Source: Bradyrhizobium betae
Lineage (GTDB): Bacteria; Pseudomonadota; Alphaproteobacteria; Rhizobiales; Xanthobacteraceae
DNA length: 64,000 nt
Assembly: GCF_008932115.1 (NCBI RefSeq)
Contig: NZ_CP044543.1
Location: 6,516,501-6,580,500 of the forward strand
Direction of reading: 5' to 3'
The notes beneath the pieces are model-generated. The model saw nothing but the letters and a program-made list of their open reading frames with translations, was not told the origin of the DNA and made no database searches. The position numbers and the translations under genes are program-made. Numbering within the stretch: the first letter of the stretch is position 1; each line of letters starts with the position of its first letter. Positions 59,189-64,000 of the stretch are shown here, piece by piece.

Positions 59189-61294
59189 GTGGATCAGTCG
59201 ATGCAAAAGCAGCGTTCGGTCGCCCGTATCCTCGGGGCGGTGGTTGGATCTCTCGGTCTCGTCCTCATCGTCATCTGCGCCTATGCGCTGAAGCTGGCGG
59301 TCACGCGCTATTCGGACAGCAACCGCATCGTCTCGCTCGCGATCGCCAGCCGCGACCTGACCAGCACGCTGGTGATCTTTCGGCTGGAGCGCGGCGACAC
59401 GCTGAGCTATCTGGCGGCGGCCGCACCCGCGCCCGACAGCGTCATGAGCAGCCTCGCCGGGCAGCGCGCCACTGTGCAGAAGAATTACGCGCAGGCCTTG
59501 CAGAGCCTCGCCTCCGTCGAAGCACCCGGTCTTGCCGACAAGCTCGACAAGCTCCGTGGCATCTGGGCCCAGCTCGAGGAGCTGCGGCCGCGCGCGATTA
59601 TCGCTCTGAAGCAGGAGAAGGGGGCGCGTGAAGCCAGCCTGACGCCGAGCTGGGCCAAGATCAGCGATGCCTATATGGACGCGATCGGCGACGTCACCGC
59701 CCATGTCGACAACGCGATGACGCTGATCGACCCCGTGGTCGATCGCCTCCTGATCGCCAAGCAGGCGTCCTGGCAGGCCCGCGCCAATGCCGGCCAGAGC
59801 ATCCTGGTCCAGTTCTCCTCCATCCTCGCCAACAAGACCTGGACCGCGGCTGATGGCGTTCTGTTCGCCGATCTGCGCGGCCGCATCCAGCAGTCCTGGC
59901 TGGTGGTGCGCGACCTCAGCCCGGACGTCGCCTCGCCGGAGCTGCTGCAGGCGATCCGCAACGCCGAGCCGGAAATCTCCGGCGCCCTCAGCGACGAGCG
60001 CAACGCGATCGCGACCAAGCTGCTCGCCGGTGAGCCCGCCGGCGTCGCCGGCATCGACTACCGCGATCGCCAGCTGGTCGGCGCCAACAATGTCGTCATC
60101 GTCACGCAGACCGCGCTCGCCAACATGATCTCGCGGGCCGAGGAGGGCGCCTCGCGCGCCCGCTTCAGCCTGATCCTGTTCGGCCTGCTGGTGCCGGCTT
60201 CGCTCGCGCTGACTGTCGGCGGACTGATGCTGATGCGCAACCGCGTCACCCGGCCGCTGACCGCGATCACCGGCGTGATGACCCGCTTCGCCGCGCATGA
60301 TTTCGCCGGCGAGGTACCGGGCCTCGACCGCAACGACGAGATCGGCCGCATGGCCGCGGCTCTTCAGGTGTTCAAGGAGGCCATGATCAACGCCGAACGC
60401 CTGTCCGGCGACCAGGCCGCCGAGCGCGCCGACAAGGAGAAGCGCGCGTCCGAATTGTCCGGCCTCGTGCGGCAGTTCGAGGGCCGGATCGGCCAGATGG
60501 TGCAGGCGCTGTCGAGCGCCACGGGCGAGCTGGAGACGACGGCGCGCTCGATGTCGGGCACCGCAGCCGAAGCCCAGACCCAGGCCGGCTCGGCCTCGAC
60601 CCTTGCCGAACAGGTCGGCGGCGGCGTGCAGACCGTCGCGGCTGCGGCGGAGGAGCTCAACGCCTCGATCCGCGAGATCAACCGCCAGGTCGAGCAGGCG
60701 ACGCGCGCCACCGAGCAGGCGGTCGTCACCGTCAAGGAGACCGACAGCACGATGCGCGCGCTCGCCGACGGTGCCGGTCGCATCGGCGAGGTCATCGGCC
60801 TCATCACATCGATCGCCGGTCAGACCAACCTGCTGGCGCTGAACGCAACCATCGAAGCGGCGCGCGCCGGCGAATCCGGAAGGGGCTTTGCGGTCGTGGC
60901 GAGTGAGGTGAAGAACCTCGCCTCGCAGACGGCGAAAGCCACCGATGAGATCAGCACCCAGATCACGGAAATCCAGGGTGCGACACAGAAGGCGGTCGCG
61001 GCGATCGACGGCATCGTCAAGACCATCGAGGAAGTCTCCAGCATCAACCGCGTCATTGCCGCCGCCATCGAGGAGCAGAACAAGGCGACCGCCGAGATCG
61101 CAAACACCGTGCAGCACACGGCGGAGGCGACCTCGACCGTGACGCGCAACATCGCAACGGTATCGTCGGCCGCGAACGAGACCGGCCGCGCCGCATCCGG
61201 CGTGCTGAAGGCCGCCGCGAACCTGTCCGGCCAGTCGACCTCGCTGACCTCGGAGGTGGACGGATTCATCAGCAAGGTGCGTGCGGTGGCGTGA
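59189..61294 (+). CDS. Methyl-accepting chemotaxis protein
   Basis: A 701-aa chemoreceptor. A first membrane helix (about 12-36), a periplasmic helical ligand domain (about 40-325), a second helix (about 328-350, [21 protein letters not shown]), a HAMP domain ([20 protein letters not shown]) and a signalling hairpin with [19 protein letters not shown] follow in order. It lacks an obvious C-terminal receptor-modifying tether pentapeptide. The GTG at 59189 and ATG at 59201 are both possible starts. The ligand is unknown. Confidence 0.93.
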   Translation: MDQSMQKQRSVARILGAVVGSLGLVLIVICAYALKLAVTRYSDSNRIVSLAIASRDLTSTLVIFRLERGDTLSYLAAAAPAPDSVMSSLAGQRATVQKNYAQALQSLASVEAPGLADKLDKLRGIWAQLEELRPRAIIALKQEKGAREASLTPSWAKISDAYMDAIGDVTAHVDNAMTLIDPVVDRLLIAKQASWQARANAGQSILVQFSSILANKTWTAADGVLFADLRGRIQQSWLVVRDLSPDVASPELLQAIRNAEPEISGALSDERNAIATKLLAGEPAGVAGIDYRDRQLVGANNVVIVTQTALANMISRAEEGASRARFSLILFGLLVPASLALTVGGLMLMRNRVTRPLTAITGVMTRFAAHDFAGEVPGLDRNDEIGRMAAALQVFKEAMINAERLSGDQAAERADKEKRASELSGLVRQFEGRIGQMVQALSSATGELETTARSMSGTAAEAQTQAGSASTLAEQVGGGVQTVAAAAEELNASIREINRQVEQATRATEQAVVTVKETDSTMRALADGAGRIGEVIGLITSIAGQTNLLALNATIEAARAGESGRGFAVVASEVKNLASQTAKATDEISTQITEIQGATQKAVAAIDGIVKTIEEVSSINRVIAAAIEEQNKATAEIANTVQHTAEATSTVTRNIATVSSAANETGRAASGVLKAAANLSGQSTSLTSEVDGFISKVRAVA

Positions 61295-61321
61295 CGCGCT
61301 GGCAACACGGCCCAATCCGAC

Positions 61322-61361
61322 CGGCCGTCGCGGCCTCCGGCTGCGGCGGCCGTCGTCTTTT
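61322..61361 (+). terminator. Terminator-like hairpin after the chemoreceptor gene
   Basis: CGGCCGTCGC (61322-61331) pairs with GCGGCGGCCG (61343-61352) with one G-T pair; TCGTCTTTT follows. It lies 28 bases after the stop. Confidence 0.55.
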
Positions 61362-61441
61362 CGTGGCATCGTGCCGCGGCGCCCTGCGGTATACATGGCA
61401 CAAGGATTGCTTTGATTTTGGGCAAACCGAGGTGCGAGATC

Positions 61442-63317
61442 GTGGACGCCCAGACCAGCCGTTCGCCCAGCCCAGCCAGCGCGCTACGATCCACCGGATA
61501 TCCCACCAAGCCGCCGCTGCGGCGTTTCCTGACCGATTGCTATGAGGAATTTCGCGTCGACAATTCCGGCGAGCTGGCCGACTACATCCCCGAGCTGAAG
61601 CGCGCCAATCCCCGACCATTTCGGCATCGCGCTCGTCACCATCGACGGCCATGTCTACGAGGTCGGCGACAGCGCAGTCCCGTTCACGATCCAGTCGGTC
61701 TCGAAAGCCTTCGTCTTCGCACTGGCGCTGGAGATGGTGGGCGAGGAGCGGGTGGCGGCCACCATCGGCGTCGAGCCGAGCGGCGAGGCTTTCAATTCGA
61801 TCCGGCTCACCAACGACAACCGGCCTTTCAACCCCATGGTCAACGCCGGCGCCATTGCCTGTTCGGGCCTGATCTACGCGGTGGACGGGAAGGGCGCCTT
61901 CGAGCGCGTCCGCTCAAAGCTCGGCCAGTTCGCCGGCCGCGAGCTCGGCGTCGACGAGGCCGTTCATGCCTCGGAGACCGCGACCGGCAACCGCAACCGC
62001 GCCATCGCCTGGCTGCTGCGGAATTATGCGGTGCTGCCTGACGACGTCGATGCCGTGCTCGACGTCTATTTCCGCCAATGCGCGATCCTGGTCACCGCGC
62101 GCGACCTCGCGGTGATGGCGGCCACGCTCGCCAATCGCGGCATCAATCCGGTGACGGGCGTGCAGGTGATCACGCCGCACGTCGTCGCGCGCACGCTGTC
62201 GGTGATGACGAGTTCGGGCATGTACGATTATGCCGGCGAGTGGACCTATCGGGTCGGCATTCCCGCCAAGAGCGCCGTCGGCGGCGGTATCGTGGCGGCG
62301 CTGCCCTCGCAGCTCGGGCTCGGCAACTTCTCGCCGCTGCTCGACAATCATTTCAACAGCGCGCGCGGCCTGAAGGTCTGCGAGGCGCTGTCGGCCCGGT
62401 TCGACCTGCACATGCTCAACCGCAATGCCGACGTCCGCTCCAGCATCATGGCGGACTACGACATCTACGGCATCTCGTCGCGCCGCAGCCGCCAGCCGCG
62501 CGAGCAGCAGACCCTCGACGAGCGCCACAGCGACATTCGCGTGCTCGAATTGGTCGGCGCGATGAACTTCGGCACCATCGACTACGTCACGCGAAGGCTC
62601 GCCAGCGAGCCGCCGAATGCGCCGCTCCTGATCATCGATTTCCGCCGTGTCCCTGATATCACCGCGGCCGGCGCCGAGCTGCTGGGCGAAACTCTGACTG
62701 CGCTCGGCAATGCCGACATCACCACGATCCTGTCAGGATTCGAGGAGACCTCGGCGGTGTGGGCGGCGATCTCGGCGCGGACGGCCGATCCGCGACGGCT
62801 GCTGCGCTTCGCGCTGCTCGATGATGCCATCGAATGGGCCGAGGACCAGGTGATCTACCGCTTCGGCGGCTTCACCGACGTGAAGGAGAGTTCGCATCTC
62901 GGCGAGCAGGCACTGCTGGCCGAGCTCGACACGGGGGAGATCGCCGCCATCATCAGTCTGTCGACCACGCGCCGTTATGCCGCCGGCCAGCGCATCATCG
63001 CCGCCGGCGAGCCCGCCAATTCGCTGTTCTTCCTCCAGAGCGGCATGGTCAGCGTGAAGCTGCGGAGCGGCGTGCGGCTGGCGTCGCTTGGCCCCGGCAT
63101 GGCGTTCGGCGAGATGGCGATGCTCGAGCAAAGCCGCAGCGCCGACGTCTTTGCCGATACGCCTGTGGCCTGCCTCGAACTGCCGCTCGACAGCTTTGCC
63201 GACTACCGCCGCGTGCATCCCGAGGCCTCGCTGAAGATCATGCGCAACCTCGCCGCGATTTTGGCGCGGCGGCTGGTGCTCGCGAATGCGAAGGTCGATT
63301 TGCTCAGCGCTTACTGA
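61442..63317 (+). pseudogene. glsA: Glutaminase A fused to STAS and cyclic-nucleotide-binding domains, broken by a +1 frameshift
   Basis: A GTG at 61442 with GAGG nine bases upstream begins MDAQTSRSPSPASALRSTGY. The frame is correct to residue 57 (PELKRANP), then the run CCCC at 61610-61613 shifts it. Removing one C gives continuous protein (DHFGIALVTIDGHVYEVGDS, then QSVSKAF with the S-x-x-K active site) to the stop at 63315-63317, 624 aa. The glutaminase domain is about 25-320 (FNPMVNAGAIACSGL, YAGEWTYRVGIPAKSAVGGG), STAS about 350-450, and the cNMP-binding domain about 470-600 (PGMAFGEMAML). If the extra C is real, no complete glutaminase is made; a shorter product could start at 61734. 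Confidence 0.85.
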
Positions 63318-63333
63318 TCTGAAGCTGACACAA

Positions 63334-64000
63334 TCAACGAGACCGATGCGCGCGTGCTGCGATCGCTTGCGCGCGTTCGAGCAGCGCTTCGGCCCGCTGA
63401 ACGATCGGGATGTCGATCATCTTGCCGTCGATGGCGAAGGATGCGCGCCCCTCGGCAGCCGCTTGCTTGTTCAGGGCAACGACGCGCTCGGCGTCCGCCA
63501 CCTCCTTGTCGGATGGGCTGAAACCCGCGTTGAGGATCGGCACCAGTGACGGGTGGATACAGGCCGAGCCGACGAAGCCAAAGTCCGCCGAGCGCCTGAC
63601 GATCCGGGTGTATCCTTCCAGATCGGAGAAATCGGCAACCGAGCCGATGGTGCCCAGCGGCATGATGCCGGCGGCTCGCGCGGCCTGCACAATCTGCTGC
63701 TTCGGCATCAGCAGGGTCTCCTCGGTCGGCTTGGCGCCGATGGCGGTGGCGTAATCTTCGGCACCCAGCGAAATGCCGGCCAGCCGCGGGATCGAACGTG
63801 CGATGTCGTGGGCTCGCGCCAGCGGACCAGGCGCCTCGATCAGGCCGACAAACCAGATCTTGCCGACGGGCAATCCGCGATCAATCTCCAGTCTCGTCAC
63901 CATCTCGTCGAGCAGGCGCAGATGTTCGGCGCCTTCGACCTTGGTGATCTTGATCGCGTCCACGCCGGCGATGACCGCGGCTTCGAGGTCAGGCACCGCC
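63334..64000 (-). CDS. HpcH/HpaI aldolase/citrate lyase-family protein (CoA ester lyase), N-terminus outside window
   Basis: The gene runs off the right edge; 222 codons of the C-terminal part are visible. The pattern KITKVEGAEHLRLLDEMV, IWFVGLIEAPGPLARAHDIA, GISLGAEDYATAIGA and FGFVGSACIHPSLVPILN matches CitE-like enzymes that cleave or form malyl-, citryl- or similar CoA esters on a metal-bound TIM barrel. Substrate is undetermined. It converges with the glutaminase locus, 16 bases apart. Confidence 0.88.
   Translation of the reverse strand, partial: AVPDLEAAVIAGVDAIKITKVEGAEHLRLLDEMVTRLEIDRGLPVGKIWFVGLIEAPGPLARAHDIARSIPRLAGISLGAEDYATAIGAKPTEETLLMPKQQIVQAARAAGIMPLGTIGSVADFSDLEGYTRIVRRSADFGFVGSACIHPSLVPILNAGFSPSDKEVADAERVVALNKQAAAEGRASFAIDGKMIDIPIVQRAEALLERAQAIAARAHRSR

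Overview
The window is a high-GC chromosomal segment of an alphaproteobacterium, most likely Bradyrhizobium or a close relative. Four things point there: the gene order (dnaE, then rpsB-tsf-pyrH-frr-uppS-cdsA-dxr-rseP-bamA-lpxD-fabZ-lpxA-lpxI-lpxB, then gltA-gltX on the other strand); LpxI rather than LpxH for lipid A synthesis; direct-repeat LexA boxes of the form GTTC-N7-GTTC; and palindromic intergenic repeats typical of Bradyrhizobium. I saw no tRNA, rRNA, CRISPR array, insertion sequence or prophage. The taxon is inferred from recognised proteins and gene order, not from a search.

Layout. 1-8500: the 3' end of an outer-membrane beta-barrel gene, a 32-codon membrane micropeptide under an apparent SOS promoter, dnaE, a periplasmic-type carbonic anhydrase, and a Pro-rich caspase-fold protein that has lost both catalytic residues. 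8500-23800: a long plus-strand block for translation (rpsB, tsf, frr), UMP kinase, isoprenoid and phospholipid precursors (uppS, cdsA, dxr), envelope proteolysis and outer-membrane assembly (rseP, bamA) and lipid A (lpxD, fabZ, lpxA, lpxI, lpxB). Many junctions overlap. A KTSC-domain gene sits in reverse inside the lipid A run. 24000-28800: gltA and gltX on minus, and glnS on plus divergent from gltX. 28800-34000: small accessory genes, comEC, and a protein made of three GAF-like repeats. 34100-47600: a mostly minus-strand block holding ppiD-like, trpD, trpC, moaC, moeA and lexA. It is interrupted between moaC and moeA by a GGDEF-EAL protein, a carboxy-terminal protease, an alpha-hydroxy-acid oxidase, a HAD phosphatase and two tiny coupled ORFs.

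47800-64000: tpiA, secG, pyrG, kdsA and an MFS transporter on plus. Between them on minus are a PmtA-like methyltransferase, a two-component system and a TPR/O-GlcNAc-transferase-like protein. Then come a NIPSNAP protein, a chemoreceptor, a glutaminase-STAS-cNMP fusion broken by one extra C, and the edge of a CoA-lyase gene.

The most interesting item is the SOS micropeptide at 800-898. A TTGACT-17-AACAAT promoter is followed at once by a GTTC-N7-GTTC LexA box, then a Shine-Dalgarno and a 32-residue single-pass membrane protein directly upstream of dnaE. The same box type lies in the lexA promoter at 34964-34978. In design it resembles the Caulobacter cell-division inhibitor SidA. Two genes (5867-8425 and 61442-63317) carry one-base length changes in C runs; these are either real lesions or assembly errors.
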